DNA of 13,110 bases from Candidatus Nealsonbacteria bacterium CG08_land_8_20_14_0_20_36_22. GTDB lineage: Bacteria; Patescibacteriota; Minisyncoccia; Minisyncoccales; GWA2-38-27. How positions within the stretch are numbered: position 1 is the first letter of the stretch; every line of letters starts with the position of its first letter. The stretch lies in contig PEYC01000009.1 in the NCBI GenBank assembly GCA_002774555.1, positions 1-13,110 on the forward strand, in the 5' to 3' direction. The notes below the pieces were generated by a model that worked only from the letters and a program-made list of their open reading frames with translations, did not search any database and was not told where the DNA came from. Positions 5,932-11,766 of this stretch are shown here, piece by piece. A program made the translations under genes and the position numbers.

Positions 5932-6848
5932 TTCAAAAATCAAAAATCAAAATGCAAAATGACAAAGAAAAATTCAAAATTATCTTTTTGGGGACGCCGG
6001 AATTTGGGGTAATAATTTTAGAAGGACTTATAAATGGCGGACATAAGCCGATTTTAGTTGTGACGGCGCCGGATAAACCAGTTGGCAGGAAACAAATGCT
6101 TACTCCCCCGCCAGTTAAAACAATAGCCCAGAAATACAATATTCTTATTGAACAGCCGAAAAAAATTAAAAATTTAGAATTAAAAATTAAAAATTTAAAA
6201 CCAGATTTAGGAATCGTGGCGGCATATGGTCACATAATACCGCAAGAGATACTAACTATCCCCAAATATGGTTTTTTGAATGTTCATCCTTCTCTTTTGC
6301 CCAAATACCGAGGTCCCTCCCCTATCCAAACTGCTATTTTAAATGGCGACGAAGAAACCGGAGTAACGATAATCTTAATGGATGAGAAAATAGACCACGG
6401 CCCAATTCTCGCGAAGCGAGAATTGGAATTTTCAATTTCCAATTTTCAATTTTCAAAACTTCATGATAAGCTGGCAGAACTGGGGGTAAAATTATTATTA
6501 GAAACAATTGCGAAATGGATAAATGGTGAAATAAAACCAAAACCGCAAAATGAATCAAAAGCTACTTATACAAAAATTATTAAAAAAGATGATGGAAAAA
6601 TTAACTGGTCAAGGCCAACCACAGAAATTGAAAAACAAATCAGGGCTTTTAATCCCTGGCCAGGAACTTTTACTTTTATTAAAAAAAATAACCTGCCTTC
6701 GCTAAAGCTTCGGCGGGCAAGTAAAATTATAAGAGTAAAAATTTTAGAAGCTGAGGTTTCAAAAAGTAATCAATTAATAATTAAGAAAATTCAGCCCGAA
6801 GGCAAAAAACCAATGACTTTTGAAGAATTCAAAAGAGGATATTTATGA
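5913..6848 (+). CDS. fmt: Methionyl-tRNA formyltransferase (Fmt)
   Basis: Transfers a formyl group from 10-formyl-THF to Met-tRNA for initiation. The 311-aa frame has IIFLGTPEFG (24-32), the DKPVGR segment (54-59), catalytic-site FLNVHPSLLPKYRG (121-134, with Asn123 and His125), MDEKIDHGPILA (156-167, Asp161), and the C-terminal domain motif RAFNPWPGTF (244-253). Start choice is uncertain: ATG 5913 overlaps the upstream gene, while ATG 5952 begins at MQNDKEKF. The DNA between them is a CAAAAAT-type repeat, so 5952 may be the ancestral start. Four segments look repeat-derived: the N-terminus, residues about 84-95, 163-181 and 260-271. The last, LPSLKLRRASK, is an apparent insertion in the C-terminal tRNA-binding domain. 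Confidence 0.93.
   Translation: MADDKIIQKSKIKMQNDKEKFKIIFLGTPEFGVIILEGLINGGHKPILVVTAPDKPVGRKQMLTPPPVKTIAQKYNILIEQPKKIKNLELKIKNLKPDLGIVAAYGHIIPQEILTIPKYGFLNVHPSLLPKYRGPSPIQTAILNGDEETGVTIILMDEKIDHGPILAKRELEFSISNFQFSKLHDKLAELGVKLLLETIAKWINGEIKPKPQNESKATYTKIIKKDDGKINWSRPTTEIEKQIRAFNPWPGTFTFIKKNNLPSLKLRRASKIIRVKILEAEVSKSNQLIIKKIQPEGKKPMTFEEFKRGYL
6164..6200 (+). repeat. AT-rich in-frame repeat, fmt copy (extended)
   Basis: The 6164-6188 part matches the murC and amrB copies with one substitution, and the motif then partly repeats up to 6200. The frame gives IKNLELKIKNLK just before KPDLGIVAAYG, a variable spot in Fmt. Confidence 0.75.
6402..6426. repeat. Perfect palindrome inside fmt
   Basis: CCAATTCTCGC and GCGAGAATTGG form a perfect 11-bp stem with loop GAA. 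It codes for PILAKRELE and directly precedes the TTTTCAA tandem array. The frame is open and the conserved IDHGPILA and KLHDKLAELG motifs on both sides are intact. Confidence 0.7.
6429..6456 (+). repeat. Tandem 7-nt repeat (four TTTTCAA units), fmt copy
   Basis: Four consecutive 7-nt units, three TTTTCAA and one TTTCCAA, encode FSISNFQFS. The same array lies in murC (1699-1726) in the same coding sense and both yield NFQFS. It abuts the perfect palindrome at 6402-6426. Confidence 0.75.
6692..6721. repeat. Palindromic element inserted in frame in fmt
   Basis: CCTGCC and GGCGGG form the outer stem with one G-T pair. TTC faces TTC as an internal loop, and GC-TAAA-GC is the tip. Translation gives LPSLKLRRASK, which relatives lack between the PWPGTFTF and KILEAEV regions. 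The G/C content of this element stands out from its AT-rich surroundings. Confidence 0.7.
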
Positions 6849-7417
6849 TTGACCACACTCAATTAAGAAAAGGGGTTAGAATAATCATTGATAATGAACC
6901 TTATGAAATTTTGGAATCAATGCCCTTGAAAAAAGCTCAAAGGCGCGTTGTTATTCAGACAAAAATAAAAAATTTAATCAATAACAACGTTTATGATAAA
7001 AATTTCCACCAAGGAGACATTTTTGAGGAAGCGGAATTAGAAAAATTTCAGGCAAAATTCCTCTATTTCCATCGCGATAGATATTTTTTCTGCGAAGTTC
7101 AAAACCCGACTAAAAGATTTAATTTTTCTAAACAACAAATAAGTCAAGTTGTTGATTTTTTAAAACCAGGCCAAATGGTTAACGGCTTGATATTTAATGG
7201 CAAAATTATCAATATTTCCCTACCCATAAAAATTCAGTTAAAAGTCGTTCAAGCTCCACCCGATATTAAGGGCGATACAGCTCAAGGAGGAACCAAAAGC
7301 GTTATTCTGGAAACCGGAAAAGAAATAAACGTACCCCTATTTATTGAACAAGGCGACCTCATTGAAATCAATACTGAAAAAAGCGAATACGTCCGCCGAA
7401 TTAAGAAGGAAGGTTAA
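6845..7417 (+). CDS. efp: Elongation factor P (EF-P)
   Basis: A 190-aa EF-P, which enters the ribosomal E site region and relieves stalling at proline runs. It has the three-beta-barrel plan: an N-terminal KOW-like domain (1-65), an OB domain (about 66-130, with FLKPGQMVNGLIFNGKII), and a C-terminal OB domain with VVQAPPDIKGDTAQGGTKSV (about 135-155) and VPLFIEQGDLIEINT. Length fits the family. The tip loop of domain I, normally PGKG or GRG with a modified Lys or Arg, reads LKKAQRRVV here. Alignment on the following TKIKNL puts Gln32 at the modified position, so a modification like that of E. coli seems unlikely. An AGAGGA Shine-Dalgarno sequence lies just upstream, and the ATG overlaps the fmt stop. 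Confidence 0.93.
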   Translation: MIDHTQLRKGVRIIIDNEPYEILESMPLKKAQRRVVIQTKIKNLINNNVYDKNFHQGDIFEEAELEKFQAKFLYFHRDRYFFCEVQNPTKRFNFSKQQISQVVDFLKPGQMVNGLIFNGKIINISLPIKIQLKVVQAPPDIKGDTAQGGTKSVILETGKEINVPLFIEQGDLIEINTEKSEYVRRIKKEG

Positions 7418-8199
7418 TCAATTTCGTAAGTAATGCTGACCGTAACTTCGATTTTATTTTCGCCGGTTTCAATTTGAGGCGCCTCGGCGCCGCCAAGCCC
7501 AGTAGCTTTTTCCATAAAATAAGGAGGAGGAACCGGCATTATCCAACCCTCATTGAAATTAGTAATTCTGACTAATTTCACCCCTAATTGTCCAGCCATT
7601 TCATTTGCTTTTTCTCTGGCTTTTTCTATCGCTTCTTTTCTGGCCTGAGACTTCAACTCGTCTTCTTTATCAATTGTAAATTGCAAATCGCCGACTTGAT
7701 TAACGCCGGCCTCAGTGGCGGCCTGGATAACATCTCCAATTTTTGCCAGGTCCCTGATTTTTACTTCTAAGGACTCTGTTGCTTTATAGCCAACCAAAAC
7801 TCTTTTTTCCCGCAAAAATTCATCTTTGCGCCATTCATAACGCGGGCTTATGGCAAAAGTTGTTGTCTTCAAGTCTTTTTCCTCTACCCCTTGTTTTTTA
7901 ACGGAATCAATCACGGCATTCATTTTTTTAGTATTTTCTGCCATCGCCTCTTCTATTGTCTTTTTTTCAATTACTACTGAAAAATTAACCAAAGCCAAAT
8001 CGGGTTTAGTATAAATCTCGCCGGTTCCGGAAACAGTAATTACATTTCGGGATTCAATATCTCTACCAATATATTTTCCTTCTTTTATTTTATTGGAAAT
8101 TCCGACGCCAAACCAAATAACCAAAACAACTAAAAATAAAATCGCTAAAACTCCAAAAACAAATTTTAAACCTTTAAATTGAGTGTCCTGAAAATTCAT
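7414..8199 (-). CDS. SIMPL domain (DUF541) envelope protein
   Basis: A 261-aa protein with one N-terminal membrane anchor (about residues 13-33, FVFGVLAILFLVVLVIWFGV) and an outside SIMPL domain from about 52 to the end. Typical family features are ITVSGTGEIYTKPDLA (54-69), the paired helix NTKKMNAVIDSVKKQGV, YKATESLEVKIRDL, and the C-terminal QLGVKLVRITNF and VTVSITYEI. SIMPL proteins occur widely in bacterial periplasm or cell surface, with poorly defined roles in stress or signalling complexes. It is the last gene of a short minus-strand group with the DUF3175 gene. Its TAA overlaps the efp TAA tail to tail by 4 nt, leaving no room for a terminator between them. Confidence 0.9.
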   Translation of the reverse strand: MNFQDTQFKGLKFVFGVLAILFLVVLVIWFGVGISNKIKEGKYIGRDIESRNVITVSGTGEIYTKPDLALVNFSVVIEKKTIEEAMAENTKKMNAVIDSVKKQGVEEKDLKTTTFAISPRYEWRKDEFLREKRVLVGYKATESLEVKIRDLAKIGDVIQAATEAGVNQVGDLQFTIDKEDELKSQARKEAIEKAREKANEMAGQLGVKLVRITNFNEGWIMPVPPPYFMEKATGLGGAEAPQIETGENKIEVTVSITYEID

Positions 8200-8221
8200 A
8201 TAAAAAATAATTTAATTAATA

Positions 8222-8566
8222 TCACTGTCGACCTTTGAATAACTTCCGCAAATCTATTTTTGCCTGCTCTAAAATTTTCTTTCTTGCTGGTTTTAAATTC
8301 TTGCCGGCCCGATTAATATAAAAATTAAGCATTGACATCGCTGATTGAAACGGTTCTGCTTTCCGGCGTACGCTCACTTCGGCCGATTTTTTAAGCGATG
8401 CCGCAATTTTCCGCGGCTCATCCCAGATAAAAACTCCCTCTTCTAAATCTAAAGCAAAACTATGTTTGGTTACATAATCCGACCAATTTTTATTTTTAGG
8501 ATTAAATTTAGGTTTTTCTTTTTTTCTTTTAGTCAATTCCCCAGAATTTGTTTTTAGTTTCTTCAT
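8222..8566 (-). CDS. DUF3175 domain protein
   Basis: A 114-aa protein recognised as DUF3175. The conserved core runs from WSDYVTKHSFALDLEEGVF (28-46) through WDEPRKIAASLKKSAE (48-63) to FQSAMSMLNFYINRAGKNL (73-91). The N-terminal 25 residues are very lysine-rich and likely disordered. Function is unknown; the basic charge would allow nucleic-acid binding, but this is inference. The ATG at 8566 is preceded by GGAG at short spacing and lies 38 nt inside the upstream gene. A TTG at 8536 would shorten the overlap but lacks a well placed ribosome site, so I chose the ATG. It is about 20 nt upstream of the SIMPL gene. Confidence 0.85.
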   Translation of the reverse strand: MKKLKTNSGELTKRKKEKPKFNPKNKNWSDYVTKHSFALDLEEGVFIWDEPRKIAASLKKSAEVSVRRKAEPFQSAMSMLNFYINRAGKNLKPARKKILEQAKIDLRKLFKGRQ

Positions 8567-8810
8567 CTGCTCCGTAAAATTTTAAGTGTAAAAAATCATT
8601 AAAATCACTTATAAAAAAACTTGCGCCAAAATAAAACATTAATAATCCTAAAAAATTTTTATAAAAGATTAAACCTAAAAACATTAAAAATAGTCCATAA
8701 ATCCAATGGTGAGGTGATTTGATATGGCCCCACTGAATGTGACCAATCCTTCCAATAGTATATCCAATAAATCCTGTTAAAATATAAAATAAAATTTGAA
8801 AAATCTGCAT
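8529..8810 (-). CDS. Small membrane protein with conserved His cluster, unknown function
   Basis: A 93-aa protein with about three hydrophobic segments (residues 4-22, 35-50 and 52-68). Polar and histidine-rich loops lie between and after them: GHIQWGHIKSPHHWIYG (23-39) and SDFNDFLHLKFYGADE (68-83). His, Asp and Asn near the membrane face could bind a metal, but I do not know a named family and assign no reaction. The gene begins 16 nt past the tRNA-Gln 3' end, so it may be co-transcribed with the tRNA. Its last 38 nt overlap the start of the DUF3175 gene in another frame. Confidence 0.75.
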   Translation of the reverse strand: MQIFQILFYILTGFIGYTIGRIGHIQWGHIKSPHHWIYGLFLMFLGLIFYKNFLGLLMFYFGASFFISDFNDFLHLKFYGADEETKNKFWGID

Positions 8811-8826
8811 TATATATTTTTTTTAG

Positions 8827-8897
8827 CTCCGGGGCTACGATTCGAACGTAGATTCAATGCTCCAGAGGCATTTGGCCTACCATTAGCCGACCCCGGA
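8827..8897 (-). tRNA. tRNA-Gln (CTG)
   Basis: Complete cloverleaf of 71 nt: acceptor TCCGGGG/CCCCGGA, D stem GGCT/GGCC with loop AATGGTA, anticodon stem AATGC/GCATT with loop CTCTGGA, and T stem CTACG/CGTAG with loop TTCGAAT. Anticodon CTG reads CAG. The U1-A72 first pair and G73 fit tRNA-Gln identity. No CCA is encoded. It lies between ftsX and the small membrane gene on the same strand. Confidence 0.95.
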
Positions 8898-8900
8898 ATG

Positions 8901-9809
8901 TTAAATTTTAAGATATTTTCTAATGGCAATCAAGCTGGAGACGGTCCCCAGACCGATGCCGGTGGCTAATTGAATTAAAAGCAGGCTCCAAAAATTTGCT
9001 AAAAAGATATTAAAAAAACCTATTTCAGGAGCTACTGCCCTAACTTTTGAGTCAAAACCATAGCAAGCTCCAAAAGTAATCAAAAGGGTAATTAAGGCGG
9101 CAATAAGCCCAACAACAACTCCCTGAACCAAAAACGGTCCTCGGATAAACCAATTTGAAGCTCCAACCAGTCGCATAATGGAAATCTCCTCGCCAGAATT
9201 ATGGATGGCAATCCTTATGGTATTAAAAGCAAGCAAGACAGCAATCACCCCCAAAATTACTCCCAAGAAAATTCCTGTTTTATTAACAGCGGCTGTGAAA
9301 GAAAAAACTTTTTCTATCACCGGCCTTCTCTGATAATAATCAATTTTGTCAATTAAATCCTTAAAAGGACCTGTTTCTAAAAACTTGACAACTTGTTCGT
9401 ATTGAGAAGACTGATGGGCTTTGATGTTCAAAGAAGCCAAAAAAGGATTATAGCCAACTTCGGTTAATGACTCTATTAAAACCGGGTTGTCTTTGTATCT
9501 CTCTATAAATTTTTCAAGGGCTTGCTCGCGAGATATAAATCCGATTTCTTCCACTTCTGGAATCTTTGAAACTTCTGATCTTACTTCTAAAATCTCTTCC
9601 GGCGAAACCTCTTCTTTAAAATAAATTGAAACATCAACTTTTTCTTGCAAGATGGAAATTAGAGTTTTGGAAATTGGATTAAAAATGAAAAGCAGAGTTG
9701 CCAAGGAAATAACCATTACCATAATAAAAATAGTAGCCGAACTCAAACTAATGTTCCGAGAAAAGTTCTTCCAACCCGTTTTAATTATTCTCTTAAATGA
9801 TGTCAACAT
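8901..9809 (-). CDS. ftsX: Cell division protein FtsX
   Basis: Membrane half of the FtsEX complex, which couples ATP use in the cytoplasm to control of peptidoglycan hydrolases at the septum. The 302-aa protein has the family topology: a short N-terminal tail, TM1 (about 24-44), an outside domain (about 50-175), then TM2 (178-198), TM3 (226-248) and TM4 (274-296). The large outer domain contains VDVSIYFKEEVSPEE and NPFLASLNIK, and the cytoplasmic loop after TM2 has the conserved EEISIMRLVGAS (207-218). The gene starts 12 nt after ftsE, and its stop is 3 nt before the 5' end of tRNA-Gln, an extremely tight junction. Confidence 0.95.
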   Translation of the reverse strand: MLTSFKRIIKTGWKNFSRNISLSSATIFIMVMVISLATLLFIFNPISKTLISILQEKVDVSIYFKEEVSPEEILEVRSEVSKIPEVEEIGFISREQALEKFIERYKDNPVLIESLTEVGYNPFLASLNIKAHQSSQYEQVVKFLETGPFKDLIDKIDYYQRRPVIEKVFSFTAAVNKTGIFLGVILGVIAVLLAFNTIRIAIHNSGEEISIMRLVGASNWFIRGPFLVQGVVVGLIAALITLLITFGACYGFDSKVRAVAPEIGFFNIFLANFWSLLLIQLATGIGLGTVSSLIAIRKYLKI

Positions 9810-9821
9810 AAAATTAAAAAT

Positions 9822-10517
9822 TTATAATATGAATCTTCCTCTTTTTTCGTCCTTAATGACTTTTCCCTCATCTAAAGTAATCACTCTCTTACCCAGACTA
9901 TTAATTATTTCTTTATTATGAGTAGCCAAAACAATTGTTGTACCAAATTCATAAATTTTATTCAAAAGCCGGACAATGTCGCTGGCATTATAAGGGTCCA
10001 AGTTTCCGGTTGGTTCGTCAGCTAAAATTACCTCCGGCCTATGAATCAAAGCTCTGGCAATAGCTGCTCTTTGTTTTTCGCCTCCAGAAAGCTCAGCTGG
10101 AAAATTATTGACTCTGTCTGCCAAGCCGACGAGCTCCAAAATTTGAAGCACATCCCGACTAATCTCCTTTTCTTCCGCGCCCATCACTTCCATCACATAA
10201 GCCACGTTCTCATAAATTGTTTTGAAAGGAAATAATTTATAATCCTGAAAAACCACACCGATTCTTTGCCGCAAACAGGAAAGATGAGATTTTTTTATTT
10301 TATGAACGTCTATGCCGTCAAATAAAATCTTGCCTTGGGTTGGGCTTTCTTCAGCTAAAATTAATTTTAGCAGGGTTGTTTTGCCGGCTCCCGACTTCCC
10401 AACAACAGAAACAAACTCTGGTTTTGTTATTTCGAAAGAAATATTATCAAGGGCAATTGTTGGCTTTTCTCCAGATTTAGAAGAATAAATTTTGGAAATG
10501 TTTTGAATAGAAAGCAT
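9822..10517 (-). CDS. ftsE: Cell division ATP-binding protein FtsE
   Basis: Cytoplasmic ABC ATPase partner of FtsX. All nucleotide-binding motifs are in the 231-aa protein: Walker A GKSGAGKT (40-47), Q-loop Gln91 in VVFQDYKLFP, ABC signature LSGGEKQR (143-150), Walker B VILADEP (163-169) and H-loop His200 in ATHNKE. Length is standard for FtsE. It lies 12 nt after prfB and 12 nt before ftsX, the same prfB-ftsE-ftsX order seen in many Gram-positive bacteria. The tight spacing points to a single transcript. Confidence 0.96.
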   Translation of the reverse strand: MLSIQNISKIYSSKSGEKPTIALDNISFEITKPEFVSVVGKSGAGKTTLLKLILAEESPTQGKILFDGIDVHKIKKSHLSCLRQRIGVVFQDYKLFPFKTIYENVAYVMEVMGAEEKEISRDVLQILELVGLADRVNNFPAELSGGEKQRAAIARALIHRPEVILADEPTGNLDPYNASDIVRLLNKIYEFGTTIVLATHNKEIINSLGKRVITLDEGKVIKDEKRGRFIL

Positions 10518-10529
10518 AAAAAATAAGCT

Positions 10530-11583
10530 TTATGTTTTGAATTTTATCTCTGTTTCTATAAATTTATCGAGGTTTCCATCTAAAACCCCTTCAACATTTG
10601 AGGTCTCCATATTAGTCCTCATGTCCTTCACCAGTTTATAGGGATGCAGAACATAAGACCTGATTTGATTTCCCCAACTGGCCGAAACTGTCTTGCCTTT
10701 GATTTTTTTTATTTCTTTTTGGCGCTCTGCTTCTTTTATTTGGTAAAGTTTGGCATAAAGAATTTTCATCGCTTTTTCTCTATTTAAACCCTGAAGTCGT
10801 TCTGATTGAGAACTTACCACAATTCTGGTTGGCAAATGGGTAAGACGGACAGCTGACTCTCTTTTATTGACATATTGACCGCCTGGTCCCGAAGCCCGGA
10901 AGGTTTCCAATTTTAAATCTTCTGGTTTAATTTTAATCTCTTCCTGTTCTTTTTTGCCGATTTCTGGTAAAACCTCAACTAAAGCAAAAGAGGTATGGCG
11001 AAGTTTTTTTGCCGAAAACGGTGACTGTCTAACAAGACGATGTACTCCTGTTTCTTTTTTTAAAAATCCATAAGCCCAAGAACCTTTAATTTCCATTATA
11101 ACAGATTTAGTACCGATTCTGCCATCCGGTCCGCCGGCTTCGCCAAATGACTGATGAATAATTTTTGCCAGAAATCCTTTTCTCTGGCAATACCTCTCAA
11201 ACATTCTTAAAAGCATTGTTGTCCAATCTTGAGCATCTATTCCACCAGCACCAGCAAAGATTTGTAAGATAGCATTGCCTCTATCGTATTTCCCGGAAAA
11301 AAAAATTTTAATTTCTTGTTTATCTATTTCTTTTGCTAAATTCTCAATTTTTCCTTCTTGAATTTTCTTCTTCAAATCTCTTATTATCTCAATCTCTTCT
11401 CTAAAATTAGTAATTTCTTGATTAATTCCCACTGCTCTTTTTTGGTCTCTCCAAAAATCTGGCTTTTGGGCTTCTTTTTCAAGTTCTTTTAGTTTCTTTT
11501 CTTTTCCCGCAATATCAAAGACAGTCTACCAAATGATGGAGTCGTTTCTTTAAGTCCTCAATTTTAATTTCTGAATTATCCAT
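10530..11583 (-). CDS. prfB: Peptide chain release factor 2 with programmed +1 frameshift
   Basis: RF2 ends translation at TGA and TAA. Translation begins at the ATG at 11583 and runs 22 codons (MDNSEIKIEDLKKRL..DCL) to CTT TGA at 11520-11515. A +1 slip on CTT continues with GAT at 11516 (DIAGKEKKLKELEKE..), giving 350 aa. The joint ..CL/DIAGKE.. matches the classical RF2 shift site. Downstream are the RF2 codon-recognition tripeptide SPF (about 187-189) and the hydrolysis motif GGQ (about 234-236) in ASGPGGQYVNKRESAVR. The SPF motif separates RF2 from RF1. Compared with the E. coli site, the AGGGGG stimulator is missing and the base after TGA is T, not C. The gene is self-regulated: scarce RF2 favours the shift. 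It sits just after tRNA-Thr. Confidence 0.93.
11515..11520 (-). promoter_or_regulatory. prfB +1 programmed frameshift site (CTT TGA)
   Basis: CTT followed by in-frame TGA at codon 23 of prfB, followed by T. Skipping the first base of TGA restores the long frame. The codons before it (GTA GAC TGT) lack the strong Shine-Dalgarno-like sequence known from E. coli prfB. Confidence 0.9.
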
Positions 11584-11614
11584 ATTTGATAGTGTTATTT
11601 ATTTTAACTTTCTG

Positions 11615-11686
11615 AGCCGTCCGTCGGATTTGCACCGACAACCTGCACTTTACGAAAGTGCTGCTCTGCTATTGAGCTAGGACGGC
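11615..11686 (-). tRNA. tRNA-Thr (CGT), unusual elbow
   Basis: 72-nt cloverleaf: acceptor GCCGTCC/GGACGGC, D stem GCTC/GAGC, anticodon stem GCACT/AGTGC with loop TTCGTAA, and T stem GTCGG/CCGAC. Anticodon CGT reads ACG. No CCA is encoded; the discriminator is T. The D loop is AATAGCA and the T loop is TGCAAAT, so positions 18 and 55 are A and G instead of the near-universal G and T. The other two tRNAs here are normal at both positions. Confidence 0.93.
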
Positions 11687-11695
11687 TTAATCTTG

Positions 11696-11766
11696 AGCGG
11701 GATACGAGAATCGAACTCGCCTCTCTTGCTTGGGAAGCAAGCGTATTACCGCTATACTAATCCCGC
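11696..11766 (-). tRNA. tRNA-Gly (CCC)
   Basis: 71-nt cloverleaf: acceptor GCGGGAT/ATCCCGC, D stem GTAT/ATAC with loop AGCGGTA, anticodon stem CTTGC/GCAAG with loop TTCCCAA, and T arm GCGAG-TTCGATT-CTCGT. Anticodon CCC reads GGG. The discriminator is T, as usual for bacterial tRNA-Gly, and CCA is not encoded. Its first 10 nt overlap the end of the DivIC-like coding sequence, including the TAG stop. tRNA-Thr follows after 9 nt. Confidence 0.95.

Noticed and set aside
1482..6721. CRISPR array or transposon
   Set aside because: The repeats are scattered, of several types and inside genes. There are no regular spacers, cas genes, transposase or integrase in the window.
8341..8400. Another palindromic insertion in the DUF3175 gene (GC-rich stretch near CCGGCGTACGC)
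   Set aside because: The encoded KKSAEVSVRRKAEPF has the same length as expected for the family, so no insertion is supported.
1092..8566. TGA recoded to glycine, as in some CPR lineages
   Set aside because: TGA ends several genes at the expected place (murC, thpR, amrB, DUF3175) and RF2 is present. No conserved protein needs read-through of TGA except the prfB shift site.
10530..11583. prfB as a broken gene or sequencing frameshift
   Set aside because: The break is exactly CTT TGA at the conserved RF2 recoding position and the residues on both sides align with RF2, so programmed shifting is the better reading.
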